64,000 bases of DNA from positions 3,842,001-3,906,000 of the forward strand of contig NZ_CP076135.1 of NCBI RefSeq assembly GCF_018736105.1, read 5' to 3'. Shown one piece after another: positions 8,542 to 17,310 of the stretch. Numbering within the stretch: position 1 is the stretch's first letter; every line of letters begins with the position of its first letter. Position numbers and translations under genes: made by a program. The notes beneath the pieces were generated by a model. The model ran no database searches. It was given only the letters and a program-made list of their open reading frames with translations, and was not told where the DNA came from. This DNA comes from Bradyrhizobium sediminis. GTDB taxonomy: Bacteria; Pseudomonadota; Alphaproteobacteria; Rhizobiales; Xanthobacteraceae.

Positions 8542-9663
8542 ATGGCTGATGAAGCATTTGCCCTGTCCCCGATCTCGGCGCGCGCCGCGCAGCCGAGCGA
8601 GGAGGATTATGATGCCATCAGCCAGGCGTTCATGGAGACTTCGCGGGGCCGCTGGTTCCTCGGCGAATACGCCAAGCGCAACCGCAATGCCGACACCCGC
8701 ATGGTGCTCGACGCGGTGGCGCGGATCGAGGACAGCCTCGCCGCCCAGCGGCAGCCGCAACCGGCCCCCGACAACGGGCTTGCGGAGGCGCTCGCCGCCA
8801 TCCGGAATGCGGTGGACGAGGCGCGCGGCGCCTCGGCAGCGGCGCTCGATGGCTTGGCGCTCGAGGACAAGCTTGCCCCGGTCCGCAAGGGCGCCCGGAT
8901 CATCCGAGAGATCTCCTGGCGCTGGCGGGAAATCGGCGCCGACGGCCGGATCTGCGATCTGCTGGATTGCCAGGTCGCCGCCATCGAGGGCGCCTGCGGA
9001 CAGATCGCCTCGATCGATCCCCGGACGGAACTGGGCGCCGCCTTCGACCTGATCGCGGAGCGGATCGCGGAGCTCGGTGACGGCGACGCCGCCGCCGCAG
9101 CGACCACCACCGCGCCTGCCGTCGAAGCAGCCGCCCCATCATCGGCTCCTGCCCCGACAGCCGAAATGTCCGCCGCCGCCGAGGTGGCAATGGCGGAGGA
9201 CATCGTCGAGGCCGCGATGACGTCCCCGGCAGCACAGCTCGATGAGGTCGCGGAGACCGCGGTCGCAACGGTCGAGGCCGAGGTCATCACGGACGAAGCC
9301 GCCGATGCCCATGACGACGCGATCCTCGACATGATCGCGCTTGAGATGGCCGCGGAGGATCCCTACGACGCCGACGATGCGCTCGAGATGGATGGCGGCG
9401 AAACTCACGTCGCGGAGCTGGCGCCGGCCGTCTCCATCATCGTCGCCGAGGAACCGGAGCCGATCGCTGCCGCCGCGGTGGAGCCGCAGGCCGTTGAATT
9501 CCCGTTGCAGCCTCCGCCCGAAGCTTCCGCCGAACCCGAGCCTTCGCTGGGCTCGACGCTGATCGCCAGCGGCATCCTGCAGCGGCCCAGGATGACGGCG
9601 TCCGATCCGTTCGCGCCGATCCGGCGCATGAGCCAGGCCGAGAAGATCGCGTTCTTCTCGTGA
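8542..9663 (+). CDS. CheZ-like helical protein with long acidic disordered tail
   Basis: This 373-residue protein is read from ATG at 8542. Residues 10-180 are helical and resemble the alphaproteobacterial family annotated as CheZ phosphatase (ETSRGRWFLGEYAKRNRNAD, later ISWRWREIGADGRICDLLD). The FQDLTGQR segment that carries the CheZ catalytic Asp and Gln is not there; the equivalent stretch reads GACGQIASIDPRTE. Residues 185-350 are Ala/Glu/Asp/Pro-rich and disordered, and the last 20 residues (DPFAPIRRMSQAEKIAFFS) look like a short conserved docking tail. No chemotaxis gene is nearby. The relation to CheZ is inference; function unknown. Confidence 0.65.
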   Translation: MADEAFALSPISARAAQPSEEDYDAISQAFMETSRGRWFLGEYAKRNRNADTRMVLDAVARIEDSLAAQRQPQPAPDNGLAEALAAIRNAVDEARGASAAALDGLALEDKLAPVRKGARIIREISWRWREIGADGRICDLLDCQVAAIEGACGQIASIDPRTELGAAFDLIAERIAELGDGDAAAAATTTAPAVEAAAPSSAPAPTAEMSAAAEVAMAEDIVEAAMTSPAAQLDEVAETAVATVEAEVITDEAADAHDDAILDMIALEMAAEDPYDADDALEMDGGETHVAELAPAVSIIVAEEPEPIAAAAVEPQAVEFPLQPPPEASAEPEPSLGSTLIASGILQRPRMTASDPFAPIRRMSQAEKIAFFS

Positions 9664-9672
9664 CCTGTCGGA

Positions 9673-10656
9673 TCAGTTGATCAGCCGCGAAAACATATCC
9701 GCGTCGACATTACCGCCCGACAGTACGATCACGACGTTCTTGCCGCTGATATCGATGCGGCCGGCCATCAGCGCCGCGAGCCCGACCGCGCCGCCGGGCT
9801 CGACCACCAGCTTCAATTCACGGAATGCGAATCCGACCGCGGTGCCGACTTCGGCGTCGGAAGCGGTGAGGCCCTGCGCCAGCAGCCGGCTGTTGATGGC
9901 AAAGGTGATCTCGCCGGGGATCGAGGCCATCAGCGCATCGCAGATGGTGCGGCCCTTGGAAGCGTGCGGCTCGCGCCTGCCCGCGCGCAGCGAGCGCGCG
10001 TGATCGTCGAAAGCCTCGGGTTCGCCCGACATCACCATGGCCTGCGGATAGCGCGCCTTGATCGCGGTGGCGACACCGGCGACCAGGCCGCCGCCCGAGG
10101 CGGGCGCGATCACGATATCCGGGGCCACGCCGAGCGCCGCCATGTCCTCGCAGATTTCGCGGCCGACGGTGCCCTGGCCCGCGATCACCAACGGATCGTC
10201 ATAGGGCCGCACCAGGGTAGCGCCGCGCTTTTCGGCGATCCCGTTGGCGATCGCCTCGCGGTCCTCGCGGTCGCGGTCGTACAGCACGACCTCGGCGCCG
10301 AACGCCTTGGTGCGTTCGCGCTTGGAGAGCGGCGCGTCTGACGGCATCACGATGGTCGCCTGCATGCCCAGGATCTGCGCGGCATGCGCGACGCCCTGAG
10401 CGTGGTTGCCGGACGAGAATGCGACCACGCCGCCGCCGCGCTTTTCCGGCGGGATCGACGACATCTTGTTGAAGGCGCCGCGGAACTTGAAGGAGCCGGT
10501 TCGCTGCAGCATTTCCGGCTTCAGGAAAACCCGGGTTCCCATGCGTTCGCTGAGAACCGGCGGCGACAACAACGGCGTCCGCACCGCGAACGGCGCCAGC
10601 ACGCGCGCCGCCGCATCGATATCCGCAGACGTGACAGGCAGGATTTGAGCGTTCAT
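9673..10656 (-). CDS. Threonine/serine dehydratase (catabolic type, no ACT domain)
   Basis: This 327-residue fold-type II PLP enzyme is read from ATG at 10656. The PLP lysine lies in GSFKFRGAFNK (about 55-65), the phosphate-binding region includes FSSGNHAQGVA, and the glycine-rich loop is ASGGGLVAG near residue 180. It deaminates threonine and/or serine to 2-oxoacids and ammonia. It lacks the C-terminal regulatory domain of biosynthetic IlvA, so it matches the TdcB/serine racemase-like group; serine racemase activity is possible. Its start is only 53 bases from the agt stop on the same strand, so it may be co-transcribed with plcP-agt. Confidence 0.88.
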   Translation of the reverse strand: MNAQILPVTSADIDAAARVLAPFAVRTPLLSPPVLSERMGTRVFLKPEMLQRTGSFKFRGAFNKMSSIPPEKRGGGVVAFSSGNHAQGVAHAAQILGMQATIVMPSDAPLSKRERTKAFGAEVVLYDRDREDREAIANGIAEKRGATLVRPYDDPLVIAGQGTVGREICEDMAALGVAPDIVIAPASGGGLVAGVATAIKARYPQAMVMSGEPEAFDDHARSLRAGRREPHASKGRTICDALMASIPGEITFAINSRLLAQGLTASDAEVGTAVGFAFRELKLVVEPGGAVGLAALMAGRIDISGKNVVIVLSGGNVDADMFSRLIN

Positions 10657-10709
10657 CCCCCAACTTGTATCGCGTACCGCGACGCCCGGGCAAGGCGCTT
10701 GACCGCGGA

Positions 10710-11765
10710 TCAGCCGATCAAACGCGGCGCTTTCACCGCAAATTGTACCGCTTCGCCCTTCGGATCGAGCGAGCGGGCATTGGCGATATTCTCGATGAAG
10801 GCGCGGGCCGAGGCTTCCCAGCCATTCCCGGCCGCAAATTCGCGGCAGGCCCGCGGCGAAATCGCCAGCGCGGCCAGGCACGCCACCTGCAAATCCTCGT
10901 TCAAGGAGCCGACCGGTGCGGAGCCGATCACATCGCGCGGCCCGGTCACCGGGAACGCGGCGACCGGCAGGCCGCTCGCCAGCGCTTCGAGCAGCACCAG
11001 GCCGAACGTATCGGTCCGGCTCGGGAACACGAACACGTCGGCGCCGGCATAGACCTCGGCCAGTTCTTCGCCCTGCCGCGCGCCGAGGAACACCGCTTGC
11101 GGATATCTCCTGGCGAGTCCGGCGCGCGCTGGCCCGTCGCCGACGATCAATTTGGTGCCGGGCAGATCGAGGCCGAGAAACGCCTCCAGATTCTTTTCGA
11201 CCGCGACACGGCCGACACTGAGGAACACCGGCCGCGGCAGGCCGAGGTCGACCGCGCGCGGATGAAACTGGCTGGTGTCGACCCCGCGCGGCCACAGCAC
11301 CACGTTGCGGAAGCCGCGCATGCGCAATTCACTGGCCAGCGCCGGCGTCGCCGCCATCACCGCCTGGCTCGCGCCGTGGAACCAGCGTAGCGCCGCCCAG
11401 ATCCAGGACTCCGGGATCGGCAGCCGCGCGGAGATGTATTCAGGAAAGCGGGTGTGAAAGCTCGTCGTGAACGGCAAGCCGTGCTTGCGGCAATAGTGCC
11501 GCGTCGCCAGTCCGATCGGGCCTTCGGTTGCGATGTGGATGCTGTCGGGCCGGGCTTCACCGATCAAGCGGGCGATCGTCGCAGGAGACGGCAACGCCAA
11601 GCGCAGATCCGGGTAACTCGGCAATGCGACGGTGCGGAACGATTGCGGCGTGAGAAAGCCGACATCGACGCCGAGCGACCTTGCCGCCTCGGCCATCATG
11701 GTCAGCGTCCGCACCACGCCGTTGACCTGCGGATGCCATGCGTCGGTCGCGACCAGGACGCGCAT
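10710..11765 (-). CDS. agt: Diacylglycerol glycosyltransferase Agt-like (GT4)
   Basis: This 351-residue GT4 family retaining transferase opens with MRVLVATDAWHPQVNGVVRT and has the donor-binding region SVGRVAVEKNLEAFL plus the E-x7-E type segment SRTDTFGLVLLEALASG. Its ATG overlaps the plcP stop by one base (TGATG), so the two are translated together. In marine and rhizobial bacteria, the transferase paired with PlcP (Agt) puts hexose or glucuronate on the diacylglycerol released by PlcP, giving phosphorus-free glycolipids. The pairing and upstream PHO box make that role much more likely than lipid A or LPS work; the sugar donor is unknown. Confidence 0.82.
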   Translation of the reverse strand: MRVLVATDAWHPQVNGVVRTLTMMAEAARSLGVDVGFLTPQSFRTVALPSYPDLRLALPSPATIARLIGEARPDSIHIATEGPIGLATRHYCRKHGLPFTTSFHTRFPEYISARLPIPESWIWAALRWFHGASQAVMAATPALASELRMRGFRNVVLWPRGVDTSQFHPRAVDLGLPRPVFLSVGRVAVEKNLEAFLGLDLPGTKLIVGDGPARAGLARRYPQAVFLGARQGEELAEVYAGADVFVFPSRTDTFGLVLLEALASGLPVAAFPVTGPRDVIGSAPVGSLNEDLQVACLAALAISPRACREFAAGNGWEASARAFIENIANARSLDPKGEAVQFAVKAPRLIG

Positions 11766-12562
11766 CAGGCGGCGCGCGCCGCCACCGCGGCGACAGGCAC
11801 CGTCCGCCGCAGCGGATCGGTCCAGGTGATGATTTCAAAGCGGCCGTCCTCGTGCTCGGCCAGCGCGGTGCAGCTCTCCACCCAGTCGCCGCAATTCATG
11901 TAGCGGATGTCATGCTCGTCGCGGATGGTGGCGTAGTGAATGTGGCCGCAGATCACGCCGTCGGCGCCGTGACGCCGCGCCTCGGCGGCCAGCGTCTGTT
12001 CGAAGGCGCCGATATAGTTGACCGCGTTCTTGACCTTCAGCTTGGCCCATTGCGACAGCGACCAATAGGGCACGCCGAACCACCGCCGGAAGGCGTTGAC
12101 GAGACGGTTCATCCGGATCGCGAAATCGTAGGCCTTGTCGCCGAGATGGGCGAGCCAGCGCGCATTCTGCACCACGAGATCGAAGATATCGCCGTGGATC
12201 ACCAGATAACGCCTGCCGTCGACCCCGGTATGGATGGTGTTTTCCACGACGTCGATGCCGCCGAAATGCGTGCCGTAATAGTTGCGCAGGAACTCGTCGT
12301 GGTTGCCGGGCACATAGATGATCTTGGCGCCCTTGCGCGCCTTGCGCAGCAGTTTCTGCACGAAGTCGTTATGCGATTGCGGCCAGTACCAGCTCGACTG
12401 CAGCGCCCATCCGTCGACGATATCGCCGACCAGATAGATGGTGTCGGCGTCATGGCAGCGCAGGAAATCCAGCAACTGGCCGGCTTGCGAGCCGCGGGCT
12501 CCGAGATGGACGTCGGAGATAAACAAAGTGCGAAAGCGCCGGTCCGGCAACTCTTCACTCAT
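11765..12562 (-). CDS. plcP: PlcP-type phospholipase C (calcineurin-like metallophosphoesterase)
   Basis: This 265-residue protein carries the metallophosphoesterase motifs DVHLG (17-21), GDIVDGW (46-52), GNHDE and GHIH. It would be auto-annotated as UDP-2,3-diacylglucosamine hydrolase, but it closely matches Sinorhizobium PlcP as I remember it (WYWPQSHND, KLLRKARKG, FLRNYYGTHFGG). PlcP cuts phosphatidylcholine and other phospholipids to diacylglycerol when phosphate is short. The PHO box 37 bases upstream of its ATG and the overlapping agt gene support this. The gene upstream on the same strand is pmtA, which makes the phosphatidylcholine that PlcP would degrade. Confidence 0.87.
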   Translation of the reverse strand: MSEELPDRRFRTLFISDVHLGARGSQAGQLLDFLRCHDADTIYLVGDIVDGWALQSSWYWPQSHNDFVQKLLRKARKGAKIIYVPGNHDEFLRNYYGTHFGGIDVVENTIHTGVDGRRYLVIHGDIFDLVVQNARWLAHLGDKAYDFAIRMNRLVNAFRRWFGVPYWSLSQWAKLKVKNAVNYIGAFEQTLAAEARRHGADGVICGHIHYATIRDEHDIRYMNCGDWVESCTALAEHEDGRFEIITWTDPLRRTVPVAAVAARAA

Positions 12563-12599
12563 AGCGTCATTCCCATGCGCGAGCAGCTAACAGAACTCC

Positions 12600-12617
12600 G
12601 TGACAGCGCGATGACAG
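12600..12617 (-). promoter_or_regulatory. PHO box (PhoB binding site) for plcP-agt
   Basis: On the minus strand the sequence is CTGTCATCGCGCTGTCAC: two direct 7-mers (CTGTCAT, CTGTCAC) separated by four bases, the classic PhoB box. It begins two bases after the pmtA stop codon and ends 37 bases before the plcP ATG. The motif is seen directly; control by PhoB is inferred from the known regulation of plcP in Sinorhizobium. Confidence 0.85.
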
Positions 12618-12618
12618 T

Positions 12619-13275
12619 CTAGGCTGCCGAGGATACCGCGCGTTCGAAACAGACCAGTGTGTAGATCCCGAACGGCGCCACCTTGCGCCGCTCGACCAGA
12701 ATGGCGTCGTCGTTGCCTTCCGCCCATGCCTGCAGCCGCGCGAACGGAAATTCCGGCCGCAGGCCGAGCCCGCGGGTGCGCTGCGCGGCCCACCGCTCGA
12801 CCGCAGCGGCGACGCCTTTCTCCGAATAGAGATGGTTGACCAGGATGATCCGCCCACCCGGCTTCACCACGCGGTGGCACTCGGACAGCACCTGCTCGGG
12901 ATGAGCCACCAGCGTGATGACGAACTGCGCCACCACGCAATCGAAGGTCGCATCCGCAAACGCCATCCGGTGCGCATCCATCAGCTGCACATCCTTCACG
13001 TAAGGATAGCGCCCACTCGCCATTTTCGCCCGCGCCTTCGCCAGCATCGGCGCGGACAGGTCGATGCCGGTGACTTCGGTGGACGCATCGTAATCGTCGA
13101 ACGACAGACCGGTGCCGACGCCGACCTCGAGAATCCTGCCGCCGATCGCCCGCGCCGCCTTCGCCGCCGCGCGGCGGCCATTGACCATGACCGGCCCGCA
13201 CACCGCGTCATAGATCGGCGCCCACCGCGCATAGGCGGTTTCAACGATGCTGCGGTCGAGATCGGAAGTGTTCAT
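12619..13275 (-). CDS. pmtA: Phosphatidylethanolamine N-methyltransferase PmtA-like
   Basis: This 218-residue SAM methyltransferase starts at ATG 13275. It shows VYARWAPIYD-like N-terminal sequence (AYARWAPIYDAVCGPVMVNG), the SAM motif ILEVGVGTGLSF and GIDLSAPMLAKAR. This arrangement (YARWAPIYD followed by a hydrophobic stretch) is typical of bacterial PmtA, which methylates phosphatidylethanolamine three times to phosphatidylcholine. No Shine-Dalgarno is seen; the upstream bases read CCTCC on the coding strand. The gene ends two bases before the PHO box of plcP, so phosphatidylcholine synthesis and breakdown genes are adjacent. Confidence 0.82.
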   Translation of the reverse strand: MNTSDLDRSIVETAYARWAPIYDAVCGPVMVNGRRAAAKAARAIGGRILEVGVGTGLSFDDYDASTEVTGIDLSAPMLAKARAKMASGRYPYVKDVQLMDAHRMAFADATFDCVVAQFVITLVAHPEQVLSECHRVVKPGGRIILVNHLYSEKGVAAAVERWAAQRTRGLGLRPEFPFARLQAWAEGNDDAILVERRKVAPFGIYTLVCFERAVSSAA

Positions 13276-13457
13276 GCGGCATCCGAAGGAGGGCAAACAC
13301 GAATCAATGGTGTGCGTTCGAATGGCAAGTAGCAGTGCCGTACGACAATTGAGCGACAGGCCTCTCTTCATCCGTCGTCCTGGACAAGCGAGCGCGATCC
13401 GAGCCCCATACGCAGCGGCTTTGGTCGTTGCCAATGATGTCCGCCACCACAACAGTC
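13276..13457. other. Intergenic region without a gene; probable repeat fragment
   Basis: No credible coding frame is seen. The stretch at about 13374-13430 (GTCGTCCTGGACAAGCGAGC..., then GATCCGAGCCCCATA) resembles one half of another intergenic element I associate with Bradyrhizobium genomes. The pmtA promoter must also lie here. Confidence 0.4.
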
Positions 13458-13559
13458 GTCATCCCCCGCGCATGCGGGGGATCCAGTACGCTGCGGCTTA
13501 TCGGTTCAATCACTGACGTCTCTGGAATACTGGGTCACCCGCTTTCGCGGGTGATGACA
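13458..13559. repeat. Paired palindromic intergenic repeat (RPE-like)
   Basis: Two palindromes, ATCCCCCGCGCATGCGGGGGAT (here in part, 13461-13482) and TCACCCGCTTTCGCGGGTGA (13535-13554), flank a ~45-base spacer. The ends are mutually inverted (GTCATC...GATGAC, CCAGTAC...ATACTGG). The whole folds as one long inverted repeat. I recognise the layout as a frequent Bradyrhizobium intergenic repeat; no gene is disrupted. Confidence 0.75.
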
Positions 13560-13652
13560 GGTAAGGATGTGGCGTGGCTTCGCGCATTACGGTGACAGTC
13601 CAGCACTGTCACCGTAATCGCCGCATTCGGGGACCACACGCAGGACGAGAGT

Positions 13653-14453
13653 TCAGTAAAACCGGTAAAAATGATGGATCGGCCCGTGGCCGTGGCCGAC
13701 GCCGAGCCGGTCGGCCGCGGCGATCGCGGCGCTGACCCAGGCCTTGGCGTTGCGCACCGCGGTTTCCAGGTCCTCGCCTTTCGCAAGGCCCGCCGCGATG
13801 GCGGAGGACAATGAGCAACCGGTGCCGTGGGTGTTGCCGGTGGCGATGCGCGGCGCCGCCAGCGCGATGACGCCGCTATTCCTGACGAGATAGTCGATGC
13901 TCTCGGCGCCCTGCCCGTGGCCGCCCTTGATCAGCACCGCGGGACAGCCCATCGCCAACAGCCGCCTGCCCTGGCTCTCGATCGCGGCCTCGCCGGCGGC
14001 GGGCGGCTCGTTCAAGAGCGCGGCGGCTTCCGGCAAATTGGGCGTGATCAGCGAGGCCAGCGGGATGAGTTTGGTCCGCAAACCTTCGATGGCGTCCGCG
14101 GCCAGCAGGCGGTCACCCGAGGTCGCGACCATCACGGGATCGAGCACGATGTGTTGCGGCGACCACTTCTTCAGCCCCGCGGCGATGGCGTCGATGACCG
14201 CAAGCTCCGCCACCATGCCGATCTTGACGGCCCTGACCTCGAGATCGTCGAATACCGCGTCGATCTGCGCGGTGACGAAATCGGCGGGCACCTGATGAAT
14301 GCCGGTGACGCCGCGCGTGTTCTGCGCGGTCAGGGCCGTGATGACGGAGGCGCCGTAGACGCCGAGCGCGGCAAAACTCTTCAGGTCGGCCTGGATACCG
14401 GCGCCGCCTGACGAATCCGAGCCGGCGATGGTGAGCGCGATCGGGATTGTCAT
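13653..14453 (-). CDS. thiD: Hydroxymethylpyrimidine/phosphomethylpyrimidine kinase
   Basis: This 266-residue protein starts at ATG 14453 ([20 protein letters not shown]). Ribokinase-fold marks are the substrate loop [17 protein letters not shown], the segment [13 protein letters not shown], and the anion-hole [17 protein letters not shown] near the C-terminus. ThiD phosphorylates HMP twice for thiamine synthesis. No thiamine-pyrophosphate riboswitch is visible upstream and no other thi gene is adjacent, so it may act in salvage. The length is normal. Confidence 0.93.
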   Translation of the reverse strand: MTIPIALTIAGSDSSGGAGIQADLKSFAALGVYGASVITALTAQNTRGVTGIHQVPADFVTAQIDAVFDDLEVRAVKIGMVAELAVIDAIAAGLKKWSPQHIVLDPVMVATSGDRLLAADAIEGLRTKLIPLASLITPNLPEAAALLNEPPAAGEAAIESQGRRLLAMGCPAVLIKGGHGQGAESIDYLVRNSGVIALAAPRIATGNTHGTGCSLSSAIAAGLAKGEDLETAVRNAKAWVSAAIAAADRLGVGHGHGPIHHFYRFY

Positions 14454-14573
14454 GGTTCGGCTCGCGGGAATTCCGGATCGTCCAGCGTGGGCATGCATTG
14501 TCCTAACCCGACGCGCCATTGCCAGCAAGTTCGCTTGCCATGAGCCGTTGAATTTGGCTCTTTCCAGCAGCTG

Positions 14574-14620
14574 TGTTTTCTTGCCGCGAAGCGGTATCCA
14601 CGTCGCTCGAAAACGCTATA
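14574..14620. repeat. Intergenic repeat, ACCGG/CGGTATCCAC family
   Basis: Arms GTTTTC and GAAAAC bracket the core GCGGTATCCACGTCGCTC. It is the same element as at 7250-7302 and 61658-61709 with a few changes, lying between thiD and the small Lrp-domain gene. Confidence 0.6.
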
Positions 14621-14656
14621 TTGCCACCAACGAGACGCCTTCTGGAGACGACAGCG

Positions 14657-14902
14657 ATGGTTCCCTTTTTCGTACAGTTCAAATGCAAGCTCGGCCAATC
14701 CTACGCCGTCGCCAATGCGCTCGCCGAGGCCGAGATCGCCTCGGAGATCTATTCCACCGCCGGCGATTACGACCTGCTGGTCAAGTTCTACGTCGACAAC
14801 GACACCGACATCGGCCATTTCGTCAACGAGAAGGTGCAGGTCATTCCCGGCATCCAGGACACCCACACCATCATCACCTTCAAGGCGTTCGGCCCAGGCT
14901 AG
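14657..14902 (+). CDS. Stand-alone Lrp/AsnC ligand-binding domain protein
   Basis: This 81-residue protein is read from ATG 14657 with GGAG eleven bases upstream. It is a complete RAM/Lrp-AsnC C-terminal domain (about 75 residues; [17 protein letters not shown] and [12 protein letters not shown] are the typical strand-helix and ligand-loop segments) with no DNA-binding helix-turn-helix. Such proteins form oligomers that bind amino acids and can modify full-length Lrp regulators. No amino-acid gene neighbours it. It is followed by the hydrolase gene at 14996. Confidence 0.85.
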   Translation: MVPFFVQFKCKLGQSYAVANALAEAEIASEIYSTAGDYDLLVKFYVDNDTDIGHFVNEKVQVIPGIQDTHTIITFKAFGPG

Positions 14903-14995
14903 CGTCTGCACCGGGCCTGACCTGCCCGGACGCCATCCGCTTCAAGGGGCCGCCGTGCCCCCGACCCGAGTGTTCGCGACAATCAGAGGGACCGG

Positions 14996-15868
14996 ATGGC
15001 GCGGCGGAAATTTTTCGCGACGATCATGATGGCCTGTGCCGGAAGCCTCGTTGCCGCCGGTGCCGGTGCAGCGCCGGAAACCGTATACTTTGCCAGCGCC
15101 GACGGCCGCACCCAGCTTGCAGGTTATTTGTTTGTTCCGCCGACCGCAGGCCCGCATCCCGCAGTCGTGATGTTGCATGGCAGAGCCGGGCCATATTCCT
15201 CCAACGTCCATCGGGGATGCACGCTAGTCGCAAGGGACAACGGGTCGCCTTGCAACGCCTCGACCCTCTCCAAACGTCACGCGGCGTGGGGCACCTATTG
15301 GGCCGGACGCGGCTATCTCGCGTTGCTGCCCGACAGTTTCGGACCGCGAAACAAGGCGCACGGTTTCGGTCGGTTCAGTCACGGCAACCCGGACCGCGAC
15401 GACGTGAATGAGCGGACGGTCCGTCCGCTCGATGCGGAGGGCGCGTTGAGATATCTGCAATCGCGCCGTGATGTGACACCCGGGAAAATCTATCTGCAGG
15501 GCTGGTCAAACGGCGCGAGCACGGCACTCAATGTCATGTACCGCCAAACCTCCCTGCCCTCCGGCGGATTTCGCGCCGCGATCGCATTGTATCCGGGTTG
15601 CGGTCCTCGCGCCCTGATCTCGCAGGACTACAAGGCTGCCTCGCCGGTAACGGTCTTCCTCGCGTCCGGCGACCAAGAGGTTTCGCCCGCGGTTTGCCAC
15701 CGAGTGCTCGATTCCGCTGAAAGCAGGGGTGAGCCGGTCAGGATCGTCGAGTATGCCGGGGCAACGCACAATTTCGACGACCCCGGCAAGAAGCGACAGT
15801 CGGTCGACGCCAACAGCACGGCGCGCGAAGACGTGATGCGCCGGGCTGCCGCACTGTTCGGCAATTGA
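14996..15868 (+). CDS. Exported dienelactone-hydrolase-family protein
   Basis: This 290-residue protein starts at ATG 14996 with AGAGGG upstream. Residues 1-26 are a signal peptide (cut after AGAGAA or close). The alpha/beta-hydrolase core follows: oxyanion region MLHGRAGPY, nucleophile elbow GWSNGAS (serine instead of the cysteine of classical dienelactone hydrolase), and a late ATHNFDDP with the catalytic His. It is periplasmic, with an unknown ester substrate. No cleavage or aromatic-degradation genes are near. Confidence 0.82.
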   Translation: MARRKFFATIMMACAGSLVAAGAGAAPETVYFASADGRTQLAGYLFVPPTAGPHPAVVMLHGRAGPYSSNVHRGCTLVARDNGSPCNASTLSKRHAAWGTYWAGRGYLALLPDSFGPRNKAHGFGRFSHGNPDRDDVNERTVRPLDAEGALRYLQSRRDVTPGKIYLQGWSNGASTALNVMYRQTSLPSGGFRAAIALYPGCGPRALISQDYKAASPVTVFLASGDQEVSPAVCHRVLDSAESRGEPVRIVEYAGATHNFDDPGKKRQSVDANSTAREDVMRRAAALFGN

Positions 15869-16098
15869 GAATTCATAAGAAAAGCGCGACCGGCGACAGG
15901 ACGAGCGGCTTCGGTCCCGGCTTCGAGCCGACGCGGGTCCGTCTCCCCCGTTTCGCTTCCGCCTTGCGGGATAGCCGGAAATCCGCGAGCATCCGTTTCA
16001 ATGCGCGAGCCTTTGGCAGCCGGCGTCCTTTGCGGGCGAGCGAGCCTCGGCGAAAAGCGTCTCAAGGCTGCAACGTCAGCCCCAACGGGAGGAATGGA

Positions 16099-17259
16099 AT
16101 GATCAATCCGATCATGAAGCTTGCGGCCATTGTACTGGCCGGAACTGCGGTTGCGACATCGACCGCGGTCGCGCAGGTGAAATTGCCGCCAAGCGTGACG
16201 ATGACGGCCTATGACACCGGCACGTCCGGATTCAACATCACCGTCGCGATCGGCAAGATGTTCAAGGACAAGTACGGCACGGACGCACGCGTCCTGCCCG
16301 CCGGCAACGACGTCGCCCGCCTGCAGCCGCTGCGCCTCAACCGCGCAACGATCTCGGCGATGGGCGCCGGCGTCTATTTCTCGCAGGAAGGCGTGTTCGA
16401 ATTCGCGACACGGGAATGGGGACCGCAGGCGGTCCAGATCACACTGAGTTCGGTCGACTGCAACGGCCTTTCGCTGGCGGTCGCCGGCGACGTCGGGGTG
16501 AAGACCCTGGCGGAGTTGAAGGGCAAGCGCGTCGGCTTCGTCGTCGGCTCGCCCGCGCTCAACCAGAATGCGCTGGCGATGCTGGCGTTCGCCGGTCTGA
16601 CGGCCAAGGATGTCAAGATCGTCGAATTCGCCAGCAACAACGCGATGTGGAAAGGTGCCAACAACAACGACGTCGATGCGATGTTCGGATCGACCATCGC
16701 CGGGCCAGCCAAGGAGCTGCAGACCTCGCCGCGCGGTATCGTCTGGCCTCCCCTGCCGCACTCCGACAAGGCGGGCTGGGATCGCGTGCGCAAGGTCGGG
16801 CCGTTCTTCACCGAGCACAAAGCCACCTGCGGCGCCGGCAGCGAATTTTCCAAGGACAAGCCGATCGAGATCGGCACCTATCCGTATCCGATCTACACGG
16901 TCTACGGCAGCCAGGCCGAGAACGAGGTCTACATGCTGACCAAGGCGCTGATCGAAGGCTATGACGGATACAAGGACGGCGCGCCAGGCGCCAGCGGGCT
17001 TGCGGTGAAGGGGCAGACCAAGAACTGGGCGGTGCCGGTGCACAAGGGCGCAGTCAAGGCGCTGAAGGAGGCCGGGGCCTGGAGCGACGACCAGGAGAAG
17101 CACAACAACGCGCTGTTCAAGCGGCAGGAGATTCTGGCCGCGGCGTGGACCGACTTCAACAAGGGCAGCCCGTCGGCCGATCCCGCAAAATTCACCGAGG
17201 AGTGGATGAGCGCGCGCAAGGCGGCGCTCGCCAAGGCCGGCCTGGTCAATACGTTCTAG
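16099..17259 (+). CDS. TAXI-family TRAP transporter solute-binding protein (orphan)
   Basis: The 386-residue protein starts at ATG 16099, with GGAGG six bases upstream. It has a signal peptide (cut near TAVAQ) and the TAXI fold marks: YDTGTSGFNITVAIGKM, RLNRATISAMGAGVYF, and GKRVGFVVGSPALNQNA. It should capture a small organic acid or amino acid in the periplasm for a TRAP permease. No TRAP membrane subunit is found in this window, so the partner must be elsewhere. The 230 bases before it hold no gene. Confidence 0.88.
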   Translation: MINPIMKLAAIVLAGTAVATSTAVAQVKLPPSVTMTAYDTGTSGFNITVAIGKMFKDKYGTDARVLPAGNDVARLQPLRLNRATISAMGAGVYFSQEGVFEFATREWGPQAVQITLSSVDCNGLSLAVAGDVGVKTLAELKGKRVGFVVGSPALNQNALAMLAFAGLTAKDVKIVEFASNNAMWKGANNNDVDAMFGSTIAGPAKELQTSPRGIVWPPLPHSDKAGWDRVRKVGPFFTEHKATCGAGSEFSKDKPIEIGTYPYPIYTVYGSQAENEVYMLTKALIEGYDGYKDGAPGASGLAVKGQTKNWAVPVHKGAVKALKEAGAWSDDQEKHNNALFKRQEILAAAWTDFNKGSPSADPAKFTEEWMSARKAALAKAGLVNTF

Positions 17260-17280
17260 CGATGTGGCCATATCACTCAC

Positions 17281-17302
17281 CTCTCCCCGCTCGCGGGGAG
17301 AG
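17281..17302. terminator. Perfect palindrome between convergent genes
   Basis: CTCTCCCCGC pairs with GCGGGGAGAG (two-base spacer). It lies between the stops of the TAXI gene and the minus-strand cytochrome gene, so it may end both transcripts, though there is no clean T-run. Similar CTCTCCCC palindromes are frequent repeats in this group. Confidence 0.5.
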
Positions 17303-17310
17303 GGAGAAGC

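Noticed and set aside
10656..11295. Extension of the threonine dehydratase frame to 540 codons
   Set aside because: The extra part lies wholly inside agt in another frame and has no PLP-enzyme character; ATG 10656 gives a complete enzyme.
11765..12562. LpxH (lipid A UDP-2,3-diacylglucosamine hydrolase) as function of the metallophosphoesterase
   Set aside because: Same superfamily, but sequence segments, agt partner and PHO box fit PlcP; the usual alphaproteobacterial lipid A enzyme for this step is LpxI.
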